Origin: Enterovirga aerilata
Lineage (GTDB): Bacteria > Pseudomonadota > Alphaproteobacteria > Rhizobiales > Beijerinckiaceae
Direction of reading: 5' to 3'
Length of the DNA: 64,000 nucleotides
Assembly (NCBI RefSeq): GCF_013044135.1
Contig: NZ_JABEPP010000004.1
Span: 519,428-583,427 of the forward strand
How positions within the stretch are numbered: position 1 is the stretch's first letter; each line of letters begins with the position of its first letter. The position numbers and the translations under genes are program-made. Of the stretch, positions 56,366-64,000 are shown in pieces. Under the pieces are notes generated by a model. It worked only from the letters and a program-made list of their open reading frames with translations, searched no databases and had not been told where the DNA came from.

Positions 56366-58150
56366 ATGACCGACTTCTCCGCCGAGCAGAAACGCTATCT
56401 CGAAGGGTTCGCCACCGGCGTCAGCGCAGTGCGGGCCGTGGGGGGCGTGCCGGGCGCCGCGCCCGCGGCGAAGGCCGAGCCGACCGGGCCGGATGCCATC
56501 CACATCAAGGCGCAGGACCGCGTCCTCACTTCCGGCGGCAAGCTGAACGATCAGGAGAAGTGGAAGCGGGCCGAGCACCCCTTCGACGCCTATCGCCGGC
56601 TCAAGGCGGATGCCGATGCGGGCAAGGCGCCGAAGCCGGACGACAATTTCCGTTGGCGCTACCACGGCCTCTTCTGGGTCGCGCCGAACCAGATCTCGTA
56701 TATGTGCCGGCTCAAAATCCCGAACGGGATCCTGAAGCACTGGCAATTCGCCGGGGTCGCGGACCTCGCGGATGCGCATGGCGGCGGCTATTGCCACGTC
56801 ACCACCCGCGCGAACCTGCAGATCCGCGAGATCGCGCCCGAGCATGCGGCGCCGCTGCTGGAGGGGCTGGTCGACATCGGACTCACCGCGAAGGGCGCCG
56901 GCGCCGACAACATCCGCAACATCACCGGCTCGCCGACCGCCGGCATCGATGCCCAGGAAATCCTGGACACCCGGCCGCTCGCGCGCTCCTGGCATTTCCA
57001 CATCCTGAACGACCGTTCGCTCTTCGGCCTGCCGCGCAAGTTCAACGTCGCCTTCGACGGCGGCGGCATCGTTCCGGTGCTAGAGGAGACCAACGACATC
57101 GGCTTCCAGGCCGTGCGGGTGCGCGACGGGAGCGGGATCGAGCCCGGCGTGTGGATGCGGCTCGTCCTCGGCGGCATCTCCGGCCACAAGGACCTCGCCC
57201 GGGACACCGGCATCGTCTGCCGCCCGTCCGAATGCGACGCGGTCGCGGACGCGATCCTGCGGGTCTTCATCGAGAACGGCGACCGGACGAACCGCAACAA
57301 GGCGCGGATGAAATACGTCCTCGACGCGTGGGGCTTCGACAAGTACCTCGCAGCCGTCGAGGAGAAGCTCGGCCGCAAGCTCGACCGCGTCGCGCCGGAC
57401 TTCGCGGAGCCGCGCGGTCCCTTCGACCGCTTCGCCCATATCGGCGTGCACAGGCAGGTCCAGCCGGGACTGAACTGGATCGGCGTGCTCCTCCCGGTCG
57501 GCAGGATGACGACCGACCAGATGCGGGCATTGGCGGAGATCGCGTGCGAATGCGGCGACGGCGACATCCGCCTCACCGTCTGGCAGAACTTCCTCTTCTC
57601 CGGCGTGCCGGACGCGAAGGTGGCCGAGGTCGAGGCGCGCGTCGCCGCGCTCGGCCTCTCGACCTCCGCCACCAGCATGCAGGCCGGGCTGGTCGCCTGC
57701 ACGGGGGCAACCGGCTGCCGCTTCGCCGCCGCGCACACCAAGGAATGGGCGCTCGCCATCGCCGAGCATGTCGATGCGCGCCTGAAGCTCGAGGTCCCGG
57801 TCAACGTACACGTCACCGGCTGCCACAATTCCTGCGCCCAGCACTATATCGGCGATATCGGCCTCATCGGCGCCAAGGTGCCGGTCGGCGACGACGGCGA
57901 CACGGTCGAGGGTTTCGACATCGTAGTCGGCGGCGGCTTCGCGGACGACCCGAAGATCGGCCGCGAGTTGTGGCTCGGGGTCAAGGCCGAGGAGTGTCCC
58001 GCCCGCGTCGAGAGCATCCTGCGGGCCTATCTCGCCGGCCGCAGCGGCCCGGAGGAGAGCGTCGCGCAATGGACGCGGCGACACGAGATCGATCAGCTCA
58101 AGGCGCTCTGCGAAGCCCGCACGGGACGTGAGCTGGAGGCCGCCGTATGA
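56366..58150 (+). CDS. nirA: Siroheme nitrite/sulfite reductase, NirA type
   Basis: A 594-residue reductase of the siroheme/4Fe-4S family that makes ammonium from nitrite with six electrons. Two ferredoxin-like half-domains are seen (LKIPNGILKHWQFAGVADLA; NITGSPTAGIDAQEILDTRP). The cluster ligands are in ACTGATGCRFAAAHTKEWA and HVTGCHNSCAQHYIGDIGLI, with C-x5-C and C-x3-C spacing. Nitrite rather than sulfite is favoured by the operon. Its stop overlaps the flavoprotein start as ATGA, suggesting the two form a complex. Confidence 0.93.
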   Translation: MTDFSAEQKRYLEGFATGVSAVRAVGGVPGAAPAAKAEPTGPDAIHIKAQDRVLTSGGKLNDQEKWKRAEHPFDAYRRLKADADAGKAPKPDDNFRWRYHGLFWVAPNQISYMCRLKIPNGILKHWQFAGVADLADAHGGGYCHVTTRANLQIREIAPEHAAPLLEGLVDIGLTAKGAGADNIRNITGSPTAGIDAQEILDTRPLARSWHFHILNDRSLFGLPRKFNVAFDGGGIVPVLEETNDIGFQAVRVRDGSGIEPGVWMRLVLGGISGHKDLARDTGIVCRPSECDAVADAILRVFIENGDRTNRNKARMKYVLDAWGFDKYLAAVEEKLGRKLDRVAPDFAEPRGPFDRFAHIGVHRQVQPGLNWIGVLLPVGRMTTDQMRALAEIACECGDGDIRLTVWQNFLFSGVPDAKVAEVEARVAALGLSTSATSMQAGLVACTGATGCRFAAAHTKEWALAIAEHVDARLKLEVPVNVHVTGCHNSCAQHYIGDIGLIGAKVPVGDDGDTVEGFDIVVGGGFADDPKIGRELWLGVKAEECPARVESILRAYLAGRSGPEESVAQWTRRHEIDQLKALCEARTGRELEAAV

Positions 58151-59763
58151 CGATGCACGCGGCCCCGCCGACCTTCATCATCCCGGAGACCGCGCCCTTC
58201 TCGGCCGAGCAGCGGGCCTGGCTGTCCGGGTGCTTCGCGGCACTGCTCGCGCCTGCGTCGCCGGGCGCCACCCCGCTCACGGACGGCGAGGCGACCGCGC
58301 TCGGCGCGTCGGCCGGCCCCGAACTCGCCGAGAACGACACGGCGCCCTGGCACGACCCCTCCATACCGCTCCCCGAGCGGATGGACATGGCCAAGGAGCG
58401 GCCTCTCGCGCCGCGCCTGATGGCCGCCATGGCGCAGCAGGATTGCGGCCAGTGCGGCTACAATTGCGCCGACTACGCCAACGCGCTCTTCCTGAAGAAG
58501 GAGGAGCGGCTGAACCTCTGCGCGCCGGGCGGCAAGGACACCGCCCGGATGCTCAAGAAGCTCGCCGAGGAGATCGGCGGCGCGCCGGGCGGCCCGGCGC
58601 TCGAGGCCGCCGCGAGCCCGGCCACGGCGGTCGAGCAGCCGACTGGTCCCCTCGGCTATTGCCGCGAGAACCCGGTGCCGGCCGTGTTCCTGTCGCGCCG
58701 CCGGCTCAACGGCGACGGCTCCAAGAAGGAGACTTGGCACATCGAGATCGACCTCTCGGCCTCAGGCGTGAGCTACGAGGTCGGCGACTCGCTGGGGGTG
58801 TTTCCAACCAACGCGACCGTTGTCGTCGACGCAGTCATCGCGCAGCTCGGCGCCCGGCCCGAGCGGCCGGTCAACGGCCGCACGCTCCGCGACCACCTCC
58901 TCTACGACTACTCGCTCGGCGCCGCGCCCGACGCGCTCTTCACGCTATTCTCCCACATCGCCGGGGGCGAGGCGCGCAAGAAGGCGCGGGCACTGGCGGC
59001 CGGCGAGGATCCGGACGGCGACCTTGCCCATCTCGACGTGCTCGGCGCCCTGCATAAGTTCCCGACCGCGCGGCCGGACGCCGAGGCGTTCCTGGAGGCG
59101 CTGGAGCCGCTGCAGCCGCGGCTCTACTCGATCTCGTCCTCCCCCAAGGCCGATCCCGGCAAGGTGACGCTAACCATCGACACGGTTCGGTACGTGATCA
59201 ACAAGCGCCAGCGTCTCGGGGTGGCCTCGACGTTTTTTGCCGAGCGGATCGAGCCCGGCGCGCCGCTCAAGATCTATGTGCAGAAGGCGCACAACTTCGC
59301 CCTGCCGGCCGATCCCGGAACGCCCATCATCATGTGCGGGCCGGGCACGGGCGTCGCGCCGTTCCGGGCCTTTCTCCGCGAGCGGAAGGCGGTGGGTGCG
59401 ACGGGCCGGAACTGGCTCTTCTTCGGCCACCAGCGCCAGGCGACGGACTTTTTCTATCGCGACGAGCTCACGGCGCTTCGGGACGAGAAGTTCCTGACCC
59501 GCCTCACCCTCGCCTGGTCGCGCGACGGCGACCAGAAGGTCTACGTCCAGGATCGCATGCGTGAGGTCGGCGCCGACCTCTGGTCGTGGCTCAAGGACGG
59601 AGCCCATTTCTACATCTGCGGCGACGCCAAGCGCATGGCGAAGGACGTGGAGACCGCCCTCGTCGACATCGCGGGCCAGCACGGCGGCATGAAACCTGAC
59701 GAGGCCGTCGCCTTCATCGCCGGCCTGAAAAAATCCGGCCGCTACCAGGCGGACGTGTACTAA
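58147..59763 (+). CDS. CysJ-like FAD/NADPH flavoprotein reductase with N-terminal Cys cluster
   Basis: A 538-residue protein. Residues about 95-135 form a Cys motif (DCGQCGYNCADYANALFLKK and later LNLCAPGG), a likely 4Fe-4S site of the kind seen in some sulfite reductase alpha-type proteins. The rest is a ferredoxin-NADP reductase module (YEVGDSLGVFPTNATVVVDA, RLYSISSSPKADPGKVTLTI, MCGPGTGVAPFRAFLRERKA, YICGDAKRMAKDVETAL, ending in YQADVY). There is no FMN flavodoxin domain. It likely passes electrons from NADPH through FAD and the cluster to the adjacent siroheme reductase. Confidence 0.9.
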   Translation: MTMHAAPPTFIIPETAPFSAEQRAWLSGCFAALLAPASPGATPLTDGEATALGASAGPELAENDTAPWHDPSIPLPERMDMAKERPLAPRLMAAMAQQDCGQCGYNCADYANALFLKKEERLNLCAPGGKDTARMLKKLAEEIGGAPGGPALEAAASPATAVEQPTGPLGYCRENPVPAVFLSRRRLNGDGSKKETWHIEIDLSASGVSYEVGDSLGVFPTNATVVVDAVIAQLGARPERPVNGRTLRDHLLYDYSLGAAPDALFTLFSHIAGGEARKKARALAAGEDPDGDLAHLDVLGALHKFPTARPDAEAFLEALEPLQPRLYSISSSPKADPGKVTLTIDTVRYVINKRQRLGVASTFFAERIEPGAPLKIYVQKAHNFALPADPGTPIIMCGPGTGVAPFRAFLRERKAVGATGRNWLFFGHQRQATDFFYRDELTALRDEKFLTRLTLAWSRDGDQKVYVQDRMREVGADLWSWLKDGAHFYICGDAKRMAKDVETALVDIAGQHGGMKPDEAVAFIAGLKKSGRYQADVY

Positions 59764-59785
59764 TGGGCGGAGCAGCAGGCCTTCT

Positions 59786-59904
59786 CCCTCCCCGGAGGGG
59801 AGGGCCGCCTCACAGCGAAGCTGCAGACCGGGGTGGGGCCTACCCGGCCGATCAGGCCCCCTCCGTCACGCGCTCCACGTCTGCCACCTCTCCCTCCGAG
59901 GGAG
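59786..59904. repeat. Intergenic palindromic repeat before nasA
   Basis: CCCTCCCC-GGA-GGGGAGGG (59786-59804) opens and CTCCCTC-C-GAGGGAG (59890-59904) closes an element laid out like the one at 10.0 kb. The closing arm contains the ribosome-binding site of nasA. Confidence 0.65.
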
Positions 59905-59914
59905 GAAAAACGCC

Positions 59915-62575
59915 ATGACCGCCTACCCGACCGACTTGGGTGCGCCCGTCCGCACCACCTGCCCTTATTGCGGGGTCGGCTGCGGCGTTCTCGCCCGGCC
60001 GGACGGGACGGGGGGAGTGTCGATCCAGGGCGATCCGGACCATCCGGCGAATTTCGGCCGGCTCTGCTCGAAGGGCTCCGCGCTCGGCGAGACGGTCGGG
60101 CTGGACGGCCGGCTGCTCCACCCGGTGCTGCAGGGGAGACGCGCCTCCTGGGACGAGGCGCTCGGCGCGGCGGCTTCGGGGCTGCAGGACGTGCTCGACC
60201 GGCACGGGCCCGACGCCGTCGCCTTCTACTTGTCCGGCCAGCTCCTCACCGAGGATTACTACGTCGCCAACAAGCTAATTAAAGGGTTCATCGGCTCGCC
60301 GCACGTCGACACGAATTCCCGCCTTTGCATGTCCTCCTCAGTCGCCGGGCACAAGCGGGCGTTCGGCTCCGACACGGTGCCGGGCTGCTACGAGGATCTC
60401 GACGAAGCGGACCTCCTCATCCTCGTCGGCTCGAACGCCGCCTGGTGCCACCCGATCCTGTTCCGCCGCATGCTCGACAACCGTACACGGCGGGGCGCCA
60501 AGATCATCGTGGTCGATCCCCGCCGGAGCGCGACCGGCGACGAGGCCGACCTCTTCCTGCCGGTGACGCCCGGGATGGATACCGCCCTGTTCTGCGGTCT
60601 CCTCGTCCATCTGGTCGAGACGGACGCGCTCGACCGCGCCTATCTCGACGCGCATACCTCGGACTTCGAAGCGGCGCTCTCCCGCTCCCGCGCAATCGCG
60701 CCGGACCTCGCCACGACGGCGCGCCTGACCGGCCTGCCCAAGTCGGACGTAGCGTCCTTCTTCACGTTGTTCCGGAACACCGGGCGAGTCGTCACCTGCT
60801 ACTCGCAGGGCGTCAACCAGTCGGCGCAGGGGACCGACAAAGTCGGGGCAATAATCAATTGCCACCTCGCCACCGGCCGCATCGGCCGGCCTGGCATGGG
60901 CCCTTTCTCGCTGACCGGTCAGCCGAACGCGATGGGCGGACGCGAGGTCGGCGGCCTCGCCAACATGCTGGCCGCCCATATGGGTTTTGCACCGCCCGAC
61001 ATCGACCGGGTGCGCCGCTTCTGGGACGCGTCCCGCATGGCCGAGACGGAAGGCCTGAAGGCGGTCGCCCTCTTCGATGCGATCGACACCGGCCGGATCA
61101 AGGCGCTCTGGGTCATGGCCACCAACCCGCTTGTCTCGATGCCGGATGCAGACCGCGTCGCAAGGGCGCTGGCAAAACTCGAACTCCTGATCGTCTCCGA
61201 CAACGTTGCCTCGAGCGACACCGTCGCGCGCGGCGCGGACATTCTGTTCCCGGCCGCCGCCTGGGGTGAGAAGGATGGCACCGTCACGAATTCCGAGCGC
61301 CGCATCTCGCGTCAGCGCGCCTTCCTGCCTTTGCCCGGCGAGGCGCGGCCGGATTGGTGGATCGTCAGCGAAGTCGCGCGAGAGATGGGCTTCGCGGCGG
61401 CGTTCCCGTACCGCTCGGCGGCCGAGATCTTCCGCGAGCACGCCGCCCTGACCGCCTTCGAGAACGAGGGCGCGCGCGACCTCGACCTCGGCGCCCTCGT
61501 CGCGCTGGACCAGGACGGCTACGACGCGCTGGCGCCAGTGCAATGGCCCGTGCCGGCCGGCGGGGCGGAGGCACGCCGCCTCTTTGCCGAAGGCGGCTTC
61601 TTCACTCTGGATGGCCGAGCGAGGCTCGTCCCGCCCGAGCCCCCAAAGCTCGCGGCCTCGCTCTGCGACACGTATCCGTTCTGGCTCAACACCGGCCGCG
61701 TCCGCGACCACTGGCATACGATGACCCGGACGGGGAAAAGTCCCCGCCTCGGCTCCCACCGTCCAGTGCCGTTCGTCGAGGTGAACCCGGCTGATGCCGC
61801 GCGCCTCGGGCTTTCGGCAGGCGATCTGGCGCGGGTCTCGACCACCTCCGGCTCCACCGTTCTCGAGGTCGAGATCCATTCCGGCCAGGCGCCGGGCTCC
61901 CTCTTCGTGCCGATCCACTGGAGCCGCGACACCTCCTCTGACGGCCGGATCGGCCCGCTCGTGCACGGCTTCGTCGATCCCCATTCCGGCCAGCCCGAGA
62001 CCAAGGCGACCCCGGCCGCGATCGCGCCCGAGCCGATGCGCCTGCGTGGCTTCGTTCTCTCGCGCGGGCCGGTCCGGCTCGCGGAAGGAACCTGGTGGGC
62101 GCGGGCCGCAATCGCTGGTGGAACCGGCACGCTCTTCGCCGCGCACGGCACGGCGCGGGAGATTGCCGAATGGGCGCCGGACCTGTTCCCGGGCGCCGAT
62201 CTCGCCGAATACGTCGACGCGCGCGCAGACGTGTATCGTTGCGCCGCATTCTCGGAGGGCCGCTTTAAAGGCGTCCTGTTCGTCGGACCGGCGGACGGGC
62301 GACCGCAATGGGAAGCCGCCAAGCTCCTCCTCGCGCGACCCGACGAGGTGGAAGACCGGAGGGTCGCGCTCTCGGGTAAGCCGCCTGGCGGGCAGCCGAC
62401 CGGCCCGCTCGTTTGCGCTTGCTTCGGCGTCGGCCTCAGCGCCATCAGGGAGGCCATCGCGTCCGGCGGCGCGACGACGCCCGAGGCGATCGGCGTGGCT
62501 TTGCGGGCCGGCACCAATTGCGGGTCCTGCCTGCCCGAGCTGCGCAGAATTGTTGTGCAAGAGGCCGTGGCATGA
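59915..62575 (+). CDS. nasA: Assimilatory nitrate reductase catalytic subunit NasA
   Basis: An 886-residue cytosolic molybdopterin enzyme that reduces nitrate to nitrite. The N-terminal 4Fe-4S site is TTCPYCGVGCGVLARP with the last Cys in RLCSKG; molybdopterin-binding stretches include SRLCMSSSVAGHKRAFGSD, SQGVNQSAQGTDKVGAIINC and TGQPNAMGGREVGGLANMLA. The C-terminus is a BFD-like 2Fe-2S domain (LVCACFGVGLSAIREAI; AGTNCGSCLPELRRIV). GGAGG nine bases before the ATG lies in the preceding repeat. Confidence 0.96.
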   Translation: MTAYPTDLGAPVRTTCPYCGVGCGVLARPDGTGGVSIQGDPDHPANFGRLCSKGSALGETVGLDGRLLHPVLQGRRASWDEALGAAASGLQDVLDRHGPDAVAFYLSGQLLTEDYYVANKLIKGFIGSPHVDTNSRLCMSSSVAGHKRAFGSDTVPGCYEDLDEADLLILVGSNAAWCHPILFRRMLDNRTRRGAKIIVVDPRRSATGDEADLFLPVTPGMDTALFCGLLVHLVETDALDRAYLDAHTSDFEAALSRSRAIAPDLATTARLTGLPKSDVASFFTLFRNTGRVVTCYSQGVNQSAQGTDKVGAIINCHLATGRIGRPGMGPFSLTGQPNAMGGREVGGLANMLAAHMGFAPPDIDRVRRFWDASRMAETEGLKAVALFDAIDTGRIKALWVMATNPLVSMPDADRVARALAKLELLIVSDNVASSDTVARGADILFPAAAWGEKDGTVTNSERRISRQRAFLPLPGEARPDWWIVSEVAREMGFAAAFPYRSAAEIFREHAALTAFENEGARDLDLGALVALDQDGYDALAPVQWPVPAGGAEARRLFAEGGFFTLDGRARLVPPEPPKLAASLCDTYPFWLNTGRVRDHWHTMTRTGKSPRLGSHRPVPFVEVNPADAARLGLSAGDLARVSTTSGSTVLEVEIHSGQAPGSLFVPIHWSRDTSSDGRIGPLVHGFVDPHSGQPETKATPAAIAPEPMRLRGFVLSRGPVRLAEGTWWARAAIAGGTGTLFAAHGTAREIAEWAPDLFPGADLAEYVDARADVYRCAAFSEGRFKGVLFVGPADGRPQWEAAKLLLARPDEVEDRRVALSGKPPGGQPTGPLVCACFGVGLSAIREAIASGGATTPEAIGVALRAGTNCGSCLPELRRIVVQEAVA

Positions 62576-63767
62576 CCACGCGCAGGCCGACTGAGACCCT
62601 CGGCGCGGGGCTGGAGCCGCTCGCCGTGCTGCCGGTATTCCTGCGGCTGCGCGGAAAGCGGGCCGTGGTCGCGGGCGGCGATGCCGGTGCGCTCTGGAAG
62701 GCGCGGCTTCTTTCCGCCGCGGGCGCCGAGGTCGACGTCTTCTCCCCGGCGATCGCTCGCGAGCTGCGCCCAGATGCGATCGACGGGCCGATCCTGCTTC
62801 ACGAGCGCGAGTGGGACCCTGCCGACCTCGACGGCGCGGCCTTTGGAGTTGCGGCATTGCCAGAGGAGGCGAGCTGCGCCGCGTTCGTGGCAGCCGCACG
62901 GGCGCGCGGCGTGCCGGTCAACGCTGTCGATCGCCCGCATCTCTGCGACCTCCAGTTCGGAGCCGTGGTGAACCGCTCGCCACTCGTCGGCATCTCGACA
63001 GGCGGCGCGGCCCCGATCCTCGCCCAGCGGGTCCGCTCCGAGATCGAGTCGCTCTTTCCGCGCGGCCTCGCCGGCTGGGTCGCAGCGGCGGCGCGCTGGC
63101 GCGAGCGCGTCGGTGCGGCCTTCGTCGCCGGAGCTCGCCGGCTCCGTCGCGCTTATCGGCGCAGGGCCGGGCGATCCCGAGCTCCTGACACTGAAAGCGG
63201 TGGTCCTGGCCTTCGCGCGCCGCGAGGCGAGGACCATGCTGGTCGGCAAGACGGGCCACGGCCCTTCCTGCCGTCAGGACGAGATCAATGGCCTCATGAT
63301 TTCTCTCGCCAGCCAGGGCCGCCGCGAGCCTCGGCGTGCCCTTGACCTATCGCGAGGGCGCGCGCCGGCTCCAATTCGTCACCGGCCACGACAGCCGAGG
63401 CGCGCTGCCCGAGCTGGACTGGACCGCCTTCGCTGATCCAACAGCCACGACGGCCGTCTACATGCCGCGCCGGAGGCTTCCCGAATTCGTCGACAAGGCG
63501 GTCGCCGCGGGCCTCCCGGATGGCACCCCGGTGGTAGCCATCTGCAATGCGACGCGTCCGAACGAGAAGATCATCAGCGGGACGGCGAGCACCATCTGCC
63601 GACTTCTCGCGGAAGGTGATCCGAACGGGCCACTCCTCATCCTTATCGGGGAGGCGTTTCGGCGGACACGGAGGGTCGTTCCTGAGGGATTGAGCGAAGC
63701 TCTGCCATCATACCCGCGCGCGCTCATGCTGGGAAGCTTGATCAGCGGCGTGGTCCCGGGCGGTTGA
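62572..63767 (+). pseudogene. cysG: Siroheme synthase cysG, broken
   Basis: The ATG overlaps the nasA stop as ATGA. The N-terminal precorrin-2 dehydrogenase/ferrochelatase part (FLRLRGKRAVVAGGDAGALW, VGISTGGAAPILAQRVRSEI) is intact to about 63,100. Then the frame shifts by one, and the uroporphyrinogen methyltransferase part continues as SVALIGAGPGDPELLTLKAV. An in-frame gap follows, joining directly to LAFARREARTMLVGKTGHG. After LMISLASQGRR some 45-50 codons are missing, including the conserved RLKGGDPxxFGRGxEE loop, and the frame changes again to SLGVPLTYREGARRLQFVTG. The methyltransferase cannot work. Confidence 0.88.
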
Positions 63768-64000
63768 GCTCACAATTGCACCGTCTGCTCTCCGGCACCA
63801 ACGCAATGCCGGCTTGTGTGAAGGGTTTCGAATGCAGGCCCCTTCACAGAACCGGCTGTACCGCATGGCGCCCATGTCGGTCGAACAGCCGCCGAACGAG
63901 CTTGCCCGAAAGCGGTCGCTCGTCACTGCCTGAGGCCGACATGATCATCTCCTACCGGAGACGTCGGTGAACACGCACTGGAACTCGTTCGCCGTCGGAT
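63768..64000. other. Window end, no gene supported
   Basis: Only short frames without family likeness are seen after cysG. The region is bounded by the window edge, so a gene start could lie just beyond. Confidence 0.4.

Noticed and set aside
60338-62899. 853-codon minus-strand frame across nasA
   Set aside because: Antisense shadow of nasA with no motifs; nasA itself has every expected motif.
63708-63970. Short frames on both strands after cysG
   Set aside because: No family similarity and near the window edge.

Overview
This GC-rich (about two-thirds G+C by eye) chromosomal window looks like an alphaproteobacterium of the order Hyphomicrobiales (Rhizobiales). The basis is gene order: uvrC-pgsA-moaD-moaE, clpB near a DUF4167 gene and prmC, and an RpoH-type sigma factor. 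A candidate SOS box of the alphaproteobacterial GTTC-N7-GTTC type agrees. Genus cannot be fixed from the sequence alone.

Bases 1-28,074 are mostly ordinary housekeeping DNA: a cut-off CoxL/xanthine-dehydrogenase-type molybdoenzyme, molybdopterin synthase (moaE, moaD), pgsA, uvrC, prs, a YgjP-type metalloprotease, a ring-cleavage-type VOC protein, a YeeE/YedE transporter, an agmatinase-family ureohydrolase, a chemoreceptor, clpB, a MOSC protein, DUF4167, prmC, fdhD, purA, rpoH, rluD and tRNA-Glu(CUC). The exception is a three-gene DNA-repair-like operon (6,578-9,934): a radical SAM protein, a Uma2/DUF820 nuclease-fold protein and a DUF4130-UdgX fusion. A perfect GTTC-N7-GTTC motif lies five bases upstream of its first start codon.

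Bases 28,075-49,700 are an accessory region starting at the tRNA-Glu gene. It opens with the wreck of a type I-E CRISPR-Cas locus: a deletion joins the Cas3 HD start to the Cas1 C-terminus, cas2 is internally deleted, and the array has two repeats and one spacer. Next come a DUF1028/polyamine-type ABC transporter operon with a palindromic operator over its -10 box, a LacI regulator, a second and damaged ABC transporter cut by an IS256 fragment, an IS701-like fragment, an SDR, an M24 peptidase with a GntR regulator, a DUF1194 secreted protein, and a LysR-DUF1445-TRAP-DUF2848 cluster ending in gene and IS630 remnants.

Bases 49,697-63,767 are a complete-looking assimilatory nitrate region: nasT and nasS behind a near-perfect sigma-54 promoter, then a leader RNA with two hexaloop hairpins that compete with a terminator (an ANTAR/NasT antitermination target). 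After it come nrtABD-type transporter genes, a NirB-like FAD reductase, a siroheme nitrite/sulfite reductase, a CysJ-like flavoprotein, nasA, and a siroheme synthase gene (cysG) broken by a frameshift and deletions. NasR-type antitermination, ammonium control through sigma-54 and nitrate sensing by NasS/NasT would together turn on uptake and reduction of nitrate to ammonium. Siroheme must then come from another gene copy. Short palindromic intergenic repeats recur at 10.1 kb and 59.8 kb, and a related-looking piece lies inside uvrC.
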